Shown: positions 18,232-27,914, counted from the stretch's first letter. The stretch: DNA of 64,000 nt from Gammaproteobacteria bacterium (GCA_015494295.1 WGBO01000056.1:52262-116261); one strand, 5' to 3'. A program made the numbers and translations. The notes: generated by a model from the letters alone, not told the origin.

Positions 18232-20325
18232 TCAGGTTTCGGCCAGTTTCTCCAGCAGCGCGTGCTGGGCGGAGAAGGGCGGCTCGTCGCCGGCGGGTTG
18301 CGCCTGCAGGTACCGGCCGTCGCTTTGCAGCAGCCAGGCCTGGGTGTTGTCCTTCAGGTAATACTCCAGCTCGTTGATGAGCCGCTCGCGCAGTCGCTTG
18401 CCGGTGACCGGAAAGGCGGTTTCCACGCGCCGGAAAAAATTGCGTTCCATCCAGTCGGCGCTGGCGCAGTAGACTTCCGGGTTGTCGTCATTCTGGAAGT
18501 AGAACACCCGGGTGTGTTCCAGGAAACGGCCGATCACCGAGCGCACGCGGATGTTTTCCGACACGCCGGGGATGCCGGGGCGCAGGCAGCAGATGCCGCG
18601 CACCACCAGCTCGATCCGTACGCCGGCCATGGAGGCGCGGTACAGGGCCTGGATGACTTGCGGTTCGGTCAGCGAGTTGACCTTGATGATGATGCGCGCG
18701 GGCCGGCCCTTGCCGGCGTTTTCCGCCTCGCGGGCGATTTTTTTCAGCATGGCGTCGTGCAGGGTGAAGGGGGATTGCAGCAGACGGTTGAGCCTGGACA
18801 CCTTGCCCAGGCTGGTCAGCTGTCCGAATACCTGCTGCACGTCCTCGCCCAGCTCGCGGTTGCCGGAGAACAGGCCGTAGTCGGTGTACAGGCGCGCCGT
18901 GCGCGGGTGGTAGTTGCCGGTGCCGATGTGCACGAAGCTGCGCAGCCCGCGGCCGTTGCGGCGCACCACCAGGATCATCTTGGCGTGGGTCTTGAAGCCG
19001 ACCACGCCGTACACCACGTGCGCGCCGGCCGCCTGCAGGCGGTTGGCGAGCGCGATGTTTTCGGCCTCGTCGAAGCGCGCGCGCAGTTCGATGACCACCG
19101 TCACTTCCTTGCCCGCCTCGGCGGCCTTGACCAGCGCGTTGACCACCGCCGAGTTGGGGCCGGTACGGTACAGGGTCTGCTTGATGGCCACCACCTGCGG
19201 GTCGCGCGCGGCCTGGTTGAGGAAGTCGATGACCGGCAGGAAGGACTCGAAGGGGTGGTGCAGCAGCAGATCCTGGCGGGTCAGCAGCTCGAAGATGCTG
19301 CCGCCCGCGCCCAGCTTGGAGGGCAGGCCCGGTGTAAAGGACGGGAAGGTGAGCTCCGGCCGGTCGGCCAGGTCGCAGACCGCCAGCAGGCGGTTGAGGT
19401 TCACCGGACCGTTGACCGGGTACATGTCGATCTCGGAAAGCTGGAAGGTCTTGAGCAGGAACTGCTGCATGGTTTCGGGGCAGTCGTGTGACACCTCCAG
19501 CCGCACCACCGCGCCGGTGCGCCGCGAGGCCAGTTCGCCCTCGACGGCGCGCAGCAGGTCGTCGATTTCCTCCTCGTCGACGAACAGGTCGCTGTTGCGG
19601 GTGACGCGGAACTGGTAGCAGCCGGTGACTTTCATGCCCGGGAACAGTTCGTCCACGTAGGCGTGGATGACCGAGGACAGGAATACGTAGTCGTGGGGAC
19701 CGTTGCCTTTTTCCTCCGGCGGAAGCTGGATGAGGCGCGGCAGTGCGCGAGGCGCCTGCACCACCGCAAAGCCGCCGCGCCGGCCGAAGGCATCCTTGCC
19801 TTCCAGCGAAATGATGAAATTGAGGCTCTTGTTGAGGATGTGCGGGAACGGGTGCGCCGGGTCCAGGCCCAGCGGGCTGAGCACCGGCAGCAGCGATTCC
19901 TCGAAGTATTCGCGTAGCCAGGCATCCTGTTTCGGCGTCCAGTCGTTGCGGCGGATGAAGCGGATGTCGACCTCTTCCAGTTGCGGGATCAATTCCTCGT
20001 TGAGCAGCCGGTACTGTTCCTCCACCAGTGGTTTGACCACGCGGTGGATGGCTTTCAGCGATTCCTGCGGCGAGGTGTTGTCGGGACCGCTGTGCACCGC
20101 GCCCAGTTCCGCCTTCTGCTTCAGACCGGCGACACGGATCTCGAAAAATTCGTCGAGGTTGGTGCTGGAGATGCACAGGTAGCGCAGTCGTTCCAGCAGC
20201 GGCACATGCGGCGAGCGCGCCTGGGCGAGCACGCGGCGGTTGAACTCAAGCAGCGACAGTTCGCGATTGATGTACAGGTCGGGGTGTTTCAGATCGGGTG
20301 TGTCCATGAACGGGGTGCTGTGCAT
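18232..20325 (-). CDS. ppk1: Polyphosphate kinase 1
   Basis: LYINRELSLLEFNRRVLAQA, DLLLHHPFESFLPVIDFLNQAARDPQVVAIKQTLYRTG, MILVVRRNGRGLRSFVHIGTGNYHPRTARLYTDYG. Confidence 0.95.
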   Translation of the reverse strand: MHSTPFMDTPDLKHPDLYINRELSLLEFNRRVLAQARSPHVPLLERLRYLCISSTNLDEFFEIRVAGLKQKAELGAVHSGPDNTSPQESLKAIHRVVKPLVEEQYRLLNEELIPQLEEVDIRFIRRNDWTPKQDAWLREYFEESLLPVLSPLGLDPAHPFPHILNKSLNFIISLEGKDAFGRRGGFAVVQAPRALPRLIQLPPEEKGNGPHDYVFLSSVIHAYVDELFPGMKVTGCYQFRVTRNSDLFVDEEEIDDLLRAVEGELASRRTGAVVRLEVSHDCPETMQQFLLKTFQLSEIDMYPVNGPVNLNRLLAVCDLADRPELTFPSFTPGLPSKLGAGGSIFELLTRQDLLLHHPFESFLPVIDFLNQAARDPQVVAIKQTLYRTGPNSAVVNALVKAAEAGKEVTVVIELRARFDEAENIALANRLQAAGAHVVYGVVGFKTHAKMILVVRRNGRGLRSFVHIGTGNYHPRTARLYTDYGLFSGNRELGEDVQQVFGQLTSLGKVSRLNRLLQSPFTLHDAMLKKIAREAENAGKGRPARIIIKVNSLTEPQVIQALYRASMAGVRIELVVRGICCLRPGIPGVSENIRVRSVIGRFLEHTRVFYFQNDDNPEVYCASADWMERNFFRRVETAFPVTGKRLRERLINELEYYLKDNTQAWLLQSDGRYLQAQPAGDEPPFSAQHALLEKLAET

Positions 20326-20401
20326 CGGGATATCGAACCTGACAGTTTACAAGGGCAATGTTTCCACATTGTGACATCGTTCCGGGCGCGCGCGCAGGCG
20401 C

Positions 20402-20432
20402 TTGACATGGAGCCGGCTCCAGGTAGTAGGCT
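20402..20432 (+). promoter_or_regulatory. MerR-family type promoter/operator (19-bp spacer with central dyad)
   Basis: TTGACA-TGGAGCCGGCTCCAGGTAG-TAGGCT: 14-bp palindrome TGGAGCCGGCTCCA in a 19-nt spacer, upstream of the thioredoxin-like gene in an operon encoding a MerR protein. Confidence 0.8.
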
Positions 20433-20470
20433 GTCACATCTTTCGGGTTGGCGGCAACGGAGCCCTGAAC

Positions 20471-20755
20471 ATGACCATCGATATCGAGATATTTGCCTCG
20501 CCGGGCTGCGGCAAGTGCGGCAACGCCCGGGAGGTGTTGCGGAAACTCGCCGCGGAGCTTGGCACGGGCCGCATCGAGTGGCGTGAGGTCGACGTGCTGG
20601 ATGAACTGGACTACGCAGTGCGGCTGGGCGTGCTGTCCACGCCAGCCATTGCCATCGACGGGGAGCTTGTTTTTACCGGCCAGCCCTCGCAACGGCGCCT
20701 GCGCGCGGAACTGGAGCGGCGGCTGGCCGCGGACCCGGAGGGCGGGGAATCGTGA
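20471..20755 (+). CDS. Small thioredoxin/glutaredoxin-like protein (CGKC active site)
   Basis: IEIFASPGCGKCGNAREVLRKLAAE, LSTPAIAIDGELVFTGQPS. Confidence 0.8.
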   Translation: MTIDIEIFASPGCGKCGNAREVLRKLAAELGTGRIEWREVDVLDELDYAVRLGVLSTPAIAIDGELVFTGQPSQRRLRAELERRLAADPEGGES

Positions 20756-20916
20756 CGGTGTCGTTGCCGGCGTTCGCGGCGGGGCGCGGCATACCGGTTA
20801 TACCGGGTGCCTGGAGCATGGGCTGGCTGGAATCCCCGCGCGTGGTGTCGCGTTACCAGAAGACGCTTGAAGCGCTGGCCGGCCTCACCCTGAACCGGGC
20901 TGTACTTCCTGAATGA
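20752..20916 (+). CDS. Candidate 54-aa small protein, translationally coupled on both sides
   Basis: GTG start overlaps upstream stop (GTGA) and TGA stop overlaps downstream MerR start (ATGA). Translation VTVSLPAFAAGRGIPVIPGAWSMGWLESPRVVSRYQKTLEALAGLTLNRAVLPE; mostly G/C third positions. Below the length cutoff of the supplied track. Confidence 0.5.
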   Translation: MTVSLPAFAAGRGIPVIPGAWSMGWLESPRVVSRYQKTLEALAGLTLNRAVLPE

Positions 20917-21419
20917 ATACTTCTTCATCATCGGATACTGAACGGGACCGCGATTCGCGGAACCTTTACCGCATCGGCGACGTGGTCCGCCTGACGGGCC
21001 TGAGCGCCGATACTCTGCGTTATTACGAAAAGATCGGCCTGTTGCCTCCGGTTGGCCGCGCCGCCTCCGGCGTCCGCCTGTATGGCGCGCGGGACCTGTC
21101 GCGCCTGCGTTTCATCCAGCGCGCCAAATCGATGAACTTTTCCCTGGACGAGATCGCGCGCCTGCTGGAAATGCGGGAGGATCCCCGCCACGCACGCGAC
21201 GACGTGCGCGGGCTGACCCTGAGAAAGCTGGAAGAAATCGAGGCGCACATGGCGCAGCTCCGCACCTTGCGCGACGAACTGACCCTGCTCGTCAACCTGT
21301 GCCGGGGTTCGGAGGCGGGCTGCCCCATTATCGACAACCTGGAGGGGGATTCAGGGTTGCCGCAGGCGTTGCCCGCAGATGCGCGACGAGGCAAGGGGCG
21401 AAAACAAAAAAAGCGCTGA
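20913..21419 (+). CDS. MerR-family transcriptional regulator
   Basis: YRIGDVVRLTGLSADTLRYYEKIGLLPPVGRAASGVRLYGARDLSRLRFIQRAKSMNFSLDEIARLL; C-terminal cysteines NLCRGSEAGCPII. Confidence 0.9.
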   Translation: MNTSSSSDTERDRDSRNLYRIGDVVRLTGLSADTLRYYEKIGLLPPVGRAASGVRLYGARDLSRLRFIQRAKSMNFSLDEIARLLEMREDPRHARDDVRGLTLRKLEEIEAHMAQLRTLRDELTLLVNLCRGSEAGCPIIDNLEGDSGLPQALPADARRGKGRKQKKR

Positions 21420-21437
21420 AAAATCAGCGCTTTTTTC
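21406..21437. terminator. Bidirectional intrinsic terminator between merR-like gene and tRNA-Leu
   Basis: AAAAAAGCGCTGA-AAAA-TCAGCGCTTTTTT: perfect stem flanked by A-tract and T-tract. Confidence 0.9.
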
Positions 21438-21461
21438 TGGCCCGGGAGGGCCTGTCGAATT

Positions 21462-21548
21462 TGGTGCCGAGGAGAGGACTTGAACCTCCACGGGGTTGCC
21501 CCCACTAGCACCTGAAGCTAGCGTGTCTACCAATTTCACCACCTCGGC
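21462..21548 (-). tRNA. tRNA-Leu (anticodon CAG)
   Basis: Minus strand GCCGAGGTGGTGAAATTGGTAGACACGCTAGCTTCAGGTGCTAGTGGGGGCAACCCCGTGGAGGTTCAAGTCCTCTCCTCGGCACCA; 7-bp acceptor stem, long variable arm, encoded CCA. Confidence 0.97.
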
Positions 21549-21686
21549 ATGCGGGCCGCGCGCGGGGCGCTGCACTCGCGAGCCGCGCACTTTAGCGCCC
21601 GTCCCGGGGCTTGTCAACGGCGGCCATGCGCGGGGTGAGTTGCACGCCGATTTTCCTTTGTGAGCCAAAGTGGTTAGCATGCCGCC

Positions 21687-24185
21687 ATGAAAAAAACACG
21701 CAATCGCGGTAAATCCGTAAAAAAAGACCCGTTCGCCGAGCGCGAAGCCTCCAAGTACGACAGTCCCATTCCCAGCCGAGAATTCATCATGTCCCGCCTT
21801 GCCGAGGCCGGGCGCCCGATGACGCGCGAGGAGATTGCGGCCGATTTCGGACTCGATGGCGAGGACGCCCTGGAAGCCTTGCGGCGGCGCCTGCGCGCCA
21901 TGGAGCGCGACGGCCAGTTGTTGCGCAACCGGCGCGGCGGCTACGGCCTGATCGACAAGATGGACATGGTGCGTGGCCGTATCATCGCCCACCCGGACGG
22001 CTTCGGTTTCCTGGTGCCGGAAGACGGCGGTGACGACCTGTTCCTGTCGCCGCGCGAGATGCGCGGGGTCATGCACCGCGACCGGGTGGTGGCGCGCGTC
22101 ACCGGCATCGACCGGCGCGGGCGCCGCGAGGGCGCCATCGTCGAGGTGCTGGAACGCTGCACGCACCGCGTGGTGGGGCGCATCTATTTCGAGAACGGCA
22201 TCAGCTACGTGGTGCCGGACCACAAGCGCCTGACGCTGGATATTCGTATTCCCCCGGACCAGGTGGGCGAGGCGCGCGACGGCCAGTTCGTGACGGTCGA
22301 AATCATCGAGCAGCCCAGCAAGCGTTCCGGGCCGGTCGGCCGGGTGGTCGAGGTGATTGGCGACCACATGGCGCCGGGCATGGAGATCGACGTCGCCATC
22401 CGCGCCCACGAGCTGCCGCTGGAGTGGCCGGACGAGGTAGAGGACGAGATCCAGGGGCTGGCCGACAAGGTGTCGCCGGCCGCCAAGCGCGGCCGCGTGG
22501 ACCTGCGCGACACGCCGCTGGTGACCATCGACGGTGCCGACTCGCGCGATTTCGACGATGCCGTATTCTGTAGCAAGACGCCCAAGGGCTGGCGCCTGCT
22601 GGTGGCCATTGCCGACGTCTCGCACTATGTCAGGAAGGGCACGGCGCTCGACCGCGAGGCGGAGTTGCGCGGCAACTCGGTGTACTTCCCCGAGCGCGTG
22701 ATTCCGATGCTGCCGGAAGTCCTGTCCAACGGGCTGTGTTCGCTGAACCCCGACGTCGACCGTTTGTGCATGGTGTGCGAGATGTACGTGGACGCGCAGG
22801 GCAAGGTGATTCGCTCGCGCTTCATGGAAGGCCTGATGCGCTCCCACGCGCGCCTCACCTACGACGAGGTGGCGGCCATGCTGGTGGATCGCGACCCCGA
22901 GGTGCGCGCCAGGTACAAGCCCCTGCTCAAGCCGCTGGAGGACCTCTACGACCTGTACAAGGTGTTCCGCAAGTTGCGCGAGAAACGCGGCGCCATCGAC
23001 TTCGATACCACCGAGACGCGCATCGTGTTCGGCGAGGACCGCAAGATCGAGCGCATCGTGCCGGTGGTGCGCAACGACGCGCACAAGATCATCGAGGAAT
23101 GCATGATCGCCGCCAACGTGTGCGCGGCGCGCTTCCTCAGCCGCCACAAGCTGCCCACCCTGTACCGGGTGCACGAGGGCCCGCAGGCCGACAAGCTTGC
23201 CGACCTGCGCGAGTTCCTGTCCGGCCTGGGGCTCAAGCTGGAGGGCGGCGACAAGCCGCCGGCGAGCGAGTTCGCGCGTCTGCTGAAGAAGATCCAGACC
23301 CGCCCGGACGCGCACCTGGTCCAGACGGTCATGCTGCGTTCGCTGTCGCAGGCGCGCTACAGCCCGGAGAATATCGGCCACTTTGGCCTGTCGCAGAGCG
23401 AGTACCTGCATTTCACCTCGCCGATCCGCCGCTATCCGGATCTGCTGGTGCATCGAGGCATTCGTCACCATTTGCGCACCGAAGCGCGTTTAAAGAAGCA
23501 GGGGAAGAAAACCGGCAGGGTGAAGAGTGCCGATTCCTTCCCCTACAGCGTGCAGGACATGGCGGTGCTGGGTGAACATTGTTCGACCACCGAGCGGCGC
23601 GCCGACGACGCCACCCGCGACGCGGTCGACTGGCTGAAGTGCGAGTACATGCTGGACAAGGTGGGCATGGAATACCCGGGGATCATCACCAGCGTGACCT
23701 CGTTCGGCCTGTTCGTGGAGTTGAAGGACATCTACGTGGAGGGGTTGGTGCATATCACCGCCCTGCACAACGACTACTATCACTTCGATCCGGCGCAGCA
23801 CACCTTGCGCGGCGAACGAACCGGCAAGGCCTACCGCCTGGGCGACCAGATCGAGGTGCGCGTGGCGCGCGTCGACCTGGACGAACGCAAGATCGATTTC
23901 GAGCTGGCGGGCGCGCCGGCGGCGGAGTCCGGCAAGCCGCCGGGCCGCGGCAAGAGCCGTTCCAGGCGGCGCCGTGGCGGCAAGGGCAAGGGGCAGCCGC
24001 AACAGCAGGCCGGGCAGGCCCCGGAGGCCGTTGCCGACGAGCCCGGGCCGGAAGCGGCGGTCGGGAAGGCGCCGGCAGCCGGCGGGGAAGACGCCGACAA
24101 GAAGAAACGCAAGCCCCGGCGCCGGCGCGGGGGACGCAGATCACGTGGCAAGAACAGGAGCAGGAAAGATGCAAAAGATTCGTAA
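21687..24185 (+). CDS. rnr: Ribonuclease R
   Basis: TIDGADSRDFDDAVFC, FPERVIPMLPEVLSNGLCSLNPDVDRLCMVCEM, S1 domain, basic C-terminal tail. Confidence 0.95.
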   Translation: MKKTRNRGKSVKKDPFAEREASKYDSPIPSREFIMSRLAEAGRPMTREEIAADFGLDGEDALEALRRRLRAMERDGQLLRNRRGGYGLIDKMDMVRGRIIAHPDGFGFLVPEDGGDDLFLSPREMRGVMHRDRVVARVTGIDRRGRREGAIVEVLERCTHRVVGRIYFENGISYVVPDHKRLTLDIRIPPDQVGEARDGQFVTVEIIEQPSKRSGPVGRVVEVIGDHMAPGMEIDVAIRAHELPLEWPDEVEDEIQGLADKVSPAAKRGRVDLRDTPLVTIDGADSRDFDDAVFCSKTPKGWRLLVAIADVSHYVRKGTALDREAELRGNSVYFPERVIPMLPEVLSNGLCSLNPDVDRLCMVCEMYVDAQGKVIRSRFMEGLMRSHARLTYDEVAAMLVDRDPEVRARYKPLLKPLEDLYDLYKVFRKLREKRGAIDFDTTETRIVFGEDRKIERIVPVVRNDAHKIIEECMIAANVCAARFLSRHKLPTLYRVHEGPQADKLADLREFLSGLGLKLEGGDKPPASEFARLLKKIQTRPDAHLVQTVMLRSLSQARYSPENIGHFGLSQSEYLHFTSPIRRYPDLLVHRGIRHHLRTEARLKKQGKKTGRVKSADSFPYSVQDMAVLGEHCSTTERRADDATRDAVDWLKCEYMLDKVGMEYPGIITSVTSFGLFVELKDIYVEGLVHITALHNDYYHFDPAQHTLRGERTGKAYRLGDQIEVRVARVDLDERKIDFELAGAPAAESGKPPGRGKSRSRRRRGGKGKGQPQQQAGQAPEAVADEPGPEAAVGKAPAAGGEDADKKKRKPRRRRGGRRSRGKNRSRKDAKDS

Positions 24186-24822
24186 CATCGTTGTTGCCGT
24201 GGTGGTGGTGGCGCTGGGCGCCTGCGCCGCCGACGACCCCAACCGCCGCGCCAAGACCGGCGCCGCCGTGGGCGCCATCGCCGGCGCCATCATTGGTCAT
24301 CAGATCAGTGGCGGCAAGAAGGGCGCCATCGCCGGTGCCGCTGTGGGCGCCATTGCCGGCGGCGCGGTGGGCAATTACATGGATGAACAACAGCGCGCCT
24401 TCGAGGCCGCGCTGGCCGAGGAGCGGCGCCGCAACGAGCTGGAGATCCGGCGCCTGCGCGACGACAGCCTGAAGATCGACGTGTCCAGCGAGGTGTCTTT
24501 CGATTTCGACAGCGCCACGCTGAAACCGGCGTTCCTGCCCACCCTGGACAAGGTGGCGGATATCCTTGCCCGTTATCCGAAGACCACTGTAACCATTGTC
24601 GGGCATACCGACAACATCGGTTCGGAAGCCTATAACCAGCAACTTTCCGAGCGCCGCGCGCGCAGCGTGATGAACTACCTGATCGACCGCGGCATTGCCC
24701 CGCAGCGCCTGAGCGCGGTCGGCCGTGGCGAAACGCAGCCGCGCGCCACCAACGCCACCGAGGCCGGTCGCCAGCTCAACCGCCGCGTCGAGATTCTGAT
24801 CCGGCCGGTGGTTCAGCAGTGA
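24169..24822 (+). CDS. OmpA-family lipoprotein with glycine-zipper N-terminus
   Basis: Lipobox-like VALGACAAD, GAAVGAIAGAIIGHQI glycine zipper, OmpA_C TVTIVGHTDNIGSEAYNQQLSERRARSVMNYL. Start overlaps rnr 3' end. Confidence 0.85.
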   Translation: MQKIRNIVVAVVVVALGACAADDPNRRAKTGAAVGAIAGAIIGHQISGGKKGAIAGAAVGAIAGGAVGNYMDEQQRAFEAALAEERRRNELEIRRLRDDSLKIDVSSEVSFDFDSATLKPAFLPTLDKVADILARYPKTTVTIVGHTDNIGSEAYNQQLSERRARSVMNYLIDRGIAPQRLSAVGRGETQPRATNATEAGRQLNRRVEILIRPVVQQ

Positions 24823-24847
24823 GCGTTCGCGGCCTGTCCGCGCGGCG

Positions 24848-25609
24848 ATGAAGAAGACCGAACGGGTGTTCGGGCTGCACGCGGTGCGCAGCCTGCTGGA
24901 GCGCAACCCGGCGCGGGTCTCGCTGCTGATGGTACTGGAGACGCGCAATGACGCGCGCGTGACGGAAATCCTGGCGCTGGCGGATAAGGCCAACGTGCCG
25001 GTGCGGCGCGTGGCGCGCCAGGAGCTCGACGAACGCCTTCCTGGCGTCAGTCACCAGGGTGTGCTGGCCGAGAGCGGCGGCGCGCCGGCGCTGGGCGAGC
25101 ACGACCTGCCCTGCTTCCTCGAATCGCTGGACCGCCCCCCCTTCCTCCTGGTGCTCGACGCGGTGCAGGACCCGCACAACCTCGGCGCCTGCCTGCGCAG
25201 CGCCGTCGCCGCCGGCGTCGACCTGGTGATCATTCCCCGCGACAAGTCGGCGCCGCTCAACGCCACGGTGCGCAAGGTGGCTTGCGGGGCGGCGGAAACC
25301 TTGCCGGTGGTCCGGGTGACCAACCTGGCGCGCACCCTGCGCCTGCTGCGCGACGCCGGTATCTGGATCTACGGGGCTGCCGGCGAGGCCGACGCGTCGC
25401 TGTACGAGACCGACCTGGGCGGCCCGCTGGCGCTGGTGCTGGGGGGAGAGGGCAAGGGGCTGCGGCGCCTGACACGCGAGCACTGCGACGGCCTGGTGTC
25501 CATTCCGATGGCTGGCCCGGTTGGCAGCCTCAATGTTTCGGTCGCCACCGGGGTGTGCCTGTTCGAGGCGGTGCGGCAGCGCCTTGCGGCGGCCCGCCCG
25601 GTCGCGTAG
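24848..25609 (+). CDS. rlmB: 23S rRNA (guanosine-2'-O-)-methyltransferase RlmB
   Basis: VFGLHAVRSLLERNP, LVLDAVQDPHNLGACLRSAVAAGVDLVI, LGGEGKGLRRLTREHCD, GSLNVSVATGVCLFEAVRQR. Confidence 0.93.
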   Translation: MKKTERVFGLHAVRSLLERNPARVSLLMVLETRNDARVTEILALADKANVPVRRVARQELDERLPGVSHQGVLAESGGAPALGEHDLPCFLESLDRPPFLLVLDAVQDPHNLGACLRSAVAAGVDLVIIPRDKSAPLNATVRKVACGAAETLPVVRVTNLARTLRLLRDAGIWIYGAAGEADASLYETDLGGPLALVLGGEGKGLRRLTREHCDGLVSIPMAGPVGSLNVSVATGVCLFEAVRQRLAAARPVA

Positions 25610-25617
25610 AATGCTCC
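25589..25617 (+). promoter_or_regulatory. Candidate sigma70 promoter of rpsF operon
   Basis: TTGCGG (approximate -35), 17-nt spacer, TAGAAT (-10) upstream of rpsF. Confidence 0.5.
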
Positions 25618-25692
25618 CGTTTTTGCGCGCTTAGCGCATTCTCCTTGCTTTTCGCACAAGCGGAAGGCTGATAATCCGTAAGGAGCATTTAC

Positions 25693-26118
25693 ATGCGTCA
25701 TTATGAAATTGTGTTCCTGGTCCACCCGGACCAGAGCGAGCAGGTGCCCGCGATGATCGAACGTTACCGCTCGACCATCGAATCCGGCGGCGGCAAGATC
25801 CACCGCCTCGAGGACTGGGGGCGCCGTCAGCTTGCCTATCCCATCCAGAAACTGGCCAAGGCCCACTACGTGCTGATGAACGTCGAGTGTGGCACCGAGG
25901 AGCTGAAAGAGCTGGAAAGCGCCTTCCGCTTCAACGATGCCGTGCTGCGCAACCTGATTATTGCGCGCAAGGAAGCCGTGACCGGGCCGTCGCTGCTGGC
26001 CAAGCGTTCCGAGGAGCGCGAGGAGACGCCGCGTCCCGCCGCCGCCCCTGCGCCGGCCGCCGAGGAAGCCGCTCCGGCCGCCGCCGATGCCGCGGAAAGC
26101 ACTGGCAGCGCCGACTGA
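25693..26118 (+). CDS. rpsF: 30S ribosomal protein S6
   Basis: [55 protein letters not shown]. Confidence 0.97.
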   Translation: MRHYEIVFLVHPDQSEQVPAMIERYRSTIESGGGKIHRLEDWGRRQLAYPIQKLAKAHYVLMNVECGTEELKELESAFRFNDAVLRNLIIARKEAVTGPSLLAKRSEEREETPRPAAAPAPAAEEAAPAAADAAESTGSAD

Positions 26119-26192
26119 AGCGGCAACGCCACGTCATTTCAACTTGGGAAAATACAGCCGTTGCGCGCAACGGCTAACCAGAGGTCAAGCTT

Positions 26193-26423
26193 ATGTCCCG
26201 TTTTTTTCGTCGTCGCAAGTTCTGCCGCTTTACCGCGGAAGGCGTCAAGGAAATCGATTACAAGGATCTTCAGACACTGAAGAACTATATCTCGGAAACC
26301 GGCAAGATCGTGCCGAGCCGCATTACCGGCACCAAGGCCAAGTACCAGCGCCAGTTGGCCACGGCCATCAAGCGCGCCCGTTTCCTGGCGCTGCTGCCGT
26401 ACTGCGATTCCCATAAGGGGTAG
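26193..26423 (+). CDS. rpsR: 30S ribosomal protein S18
   Basis: [67 protein letters not shown]. Confidence 0.97.
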   Translation: MSRFFRRRKFCRFTAEGVKEIDYKDLQTLKNYISETGKIVPSRITGTKAKYQRQLATAIKRARFLALLPYCDSHKG

Positions 26424-26465
26424 TCGCATGAGGCCGGTGGCCGCCAGCCCGGGAGCACGCGGGTA

Positions 26466-27401
26466 GTGCTCGCGCTCGGCAGGCTGGTCGTCGCCGGGAC
26501 TCACCAGGCGGTGCTGGTGGTGGCGCTGTGTACCGCCGTCAGTTTCATGCTGCCGCCGCTGACCTCGATACTGGGGTACGTGGCGGCCGCGGCGCTGGCA
26601 TTGCACAGCCTGCAGTGCGGCGCGCGCTCCGGCGCCATCGTGATGCTGGCCTCGGCCGGCGCCGTGGCGCTGCTCGCGACACTGGCCACCGGCCAGCAGG
26701 CGTCGCTGGTGGTCGCGGTTATCCTGCTGGCGCTGTGGGCGCCGCTGTGGCTTGCCAGCGTGGTGCTGCGCGAAACGCGCTCGCTGGCGATGGCCGTGTT
26801 GGCGCTGACGCTGCTGGCCATGCTGGGTGTCGTGCTGTTGTACCTGCTGGTCGGCGACCCGCAGGTCTGGTGGCCGGCGCTGGTGCGCGAGCAGATCGAG
26901 GCCGCCGCCGCGGCGCAGCCGGAGCTGATGGACCGCTTGCAGGAGATGTCCGGCGTGATGGAAGGCATCGCGCCGATACTGGCGGGCACCCTGGCTGCGG
27001 GGCTGGTGATGAACGCCCTGCTGTGCCTGACGCTGGGGCGCTGGTGGCAGGCGGTGGTGCTGGAACGTTCCGGCGCGGTGCGGGCCGAGTTCCACGCGCT
27101 GCGTTTCAACCGCAGCCTGTCGCTGGGCGCCATCGGGCTGTTCGCGCTGGCGTCACTGGACTTCGGCATCGTCAGCACGCTGGCGTTGCAGTGGTCGCTG
27201 GTGGTGATGGTGGTGTACATGTTTGTCGGGTTGGCCGTTGCGCATGCGACGCTGAACAACCTGAAAGCCGGACTGGGGTGGCTGGTGCTGGTCTATATCG
27301 TGGCCACGTTCGCCCCGCAGATGCTGGTGGCCGTGGGAGTACTGGATCCCTGGCTGGATCCGCGCCGGCGCACCGACAAGGGTGCCCCGGATCAAAACTG
27401 A
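26466..27401 (+). CDS. DUF2232-like integral membrane protein
   Basis: Multiple TM segments; between rpsR and rplI, the usual location for this family in many gammaproteobacteria. Confidence 0.7.
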   Translation: MLALGRLVVAGTHQAVLVVALCTAVSFMLPPLTSILGYVAAAALALHSLQCGARSGAIVMLASAGAVALLATLATGQQASLVVAVILLALWAPLWLASVVLRETRSLAMAVLALTLLAMLGVVLLYLLVGDPQVWWPALVREQIEAAAAAQPELMDRLQEMSGVMEGIAPILAGTLAAGLVMNALLCLTLGRWWQAVVLERSGAVRAEFHALRFNRSLSLGAIGLFALASLDFGIVSTLALQWSLVVMVVYMFVGLAVAHATLNNLKAGLGWLVLVYIVATFAPQMLVAVGVLDPWLDPRRRTDKGAPDQN

Positions 27402-27445
27402 ATTTATCGAAAACAGAAGCTGTGTGCATAGGGTAGGGTCGAACG

Positions 27446-27892
27446 ATGGAAGTCATTCTGCTGGAAAAAGTTGAAAATCTGGGTGACCTGGGCGACCGGG
27501 TCAACGTCAAGGCGGGTTACGGGCGTAATTTCCTGATCCCGAGCGGCAAGGCGACGCCGGCCACCGAGGAACACATCAAGGCTTTCGAGGCGCGTCGCGC
27601 CGAACTGGAGAAAGCCGCCGCCGAAGCGCTGGCCGCCGCCGAGGCGCGTCGCGAGAAGCTGACCGACATGACCATCACCATCAGCGCGAAAGCGGGTGAG
27701 GAAGGCAAGCTGTTCGGTTCCATCGGCGCCATCGACATTGCCGAGGCGATCTGCGCCCAGGGCGTCGAGGTCGAGCGCAGCGAGGTGCGCCTGCCGGAAG
27801 GGGCGTTCCGCAACGTCGGCGAGTACCAGGTGCGTCTGCACCTGCACACCGACGTCGACTCCGAGATCACGCTGGTCATCGAAGCCGAGTAA
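27446..27892 (+). CDS. rplI: 50S ribosomal protein L9
   Basis: [40 protein letters not shown]. Confidence 0.97.
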   Translation: MEVILLEKVENLGDLGDRVNVKAGYGRNFLIPSGKATPATEEHIKAFEARRAELEKAAAEALAAAEARREKLTDMTITISAKAGEEGKLFGSIGAIDIAEAICAQGVEVERSEVRLPEGAFRNVGEYQVRLHLHTDVDSEITLVIEAE

Positions 27893-27914
27893 ACCGGAAG
27901 CTCGCGGTTTTCTG

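Noticed and set aside
21351-23471. 706-aa minus-strand ORF opposite rnr
   Set aside because: Antisense artefact; also overlaps the tRNA-Leu gene and a terminator.
25617-25692. Possible S6:S18-binding regulatory leader upstream of rpsF
   Set aside because: Some local pairing potential, but I could not confirm the conserved motif by eye; would need an Rfam covariance search.
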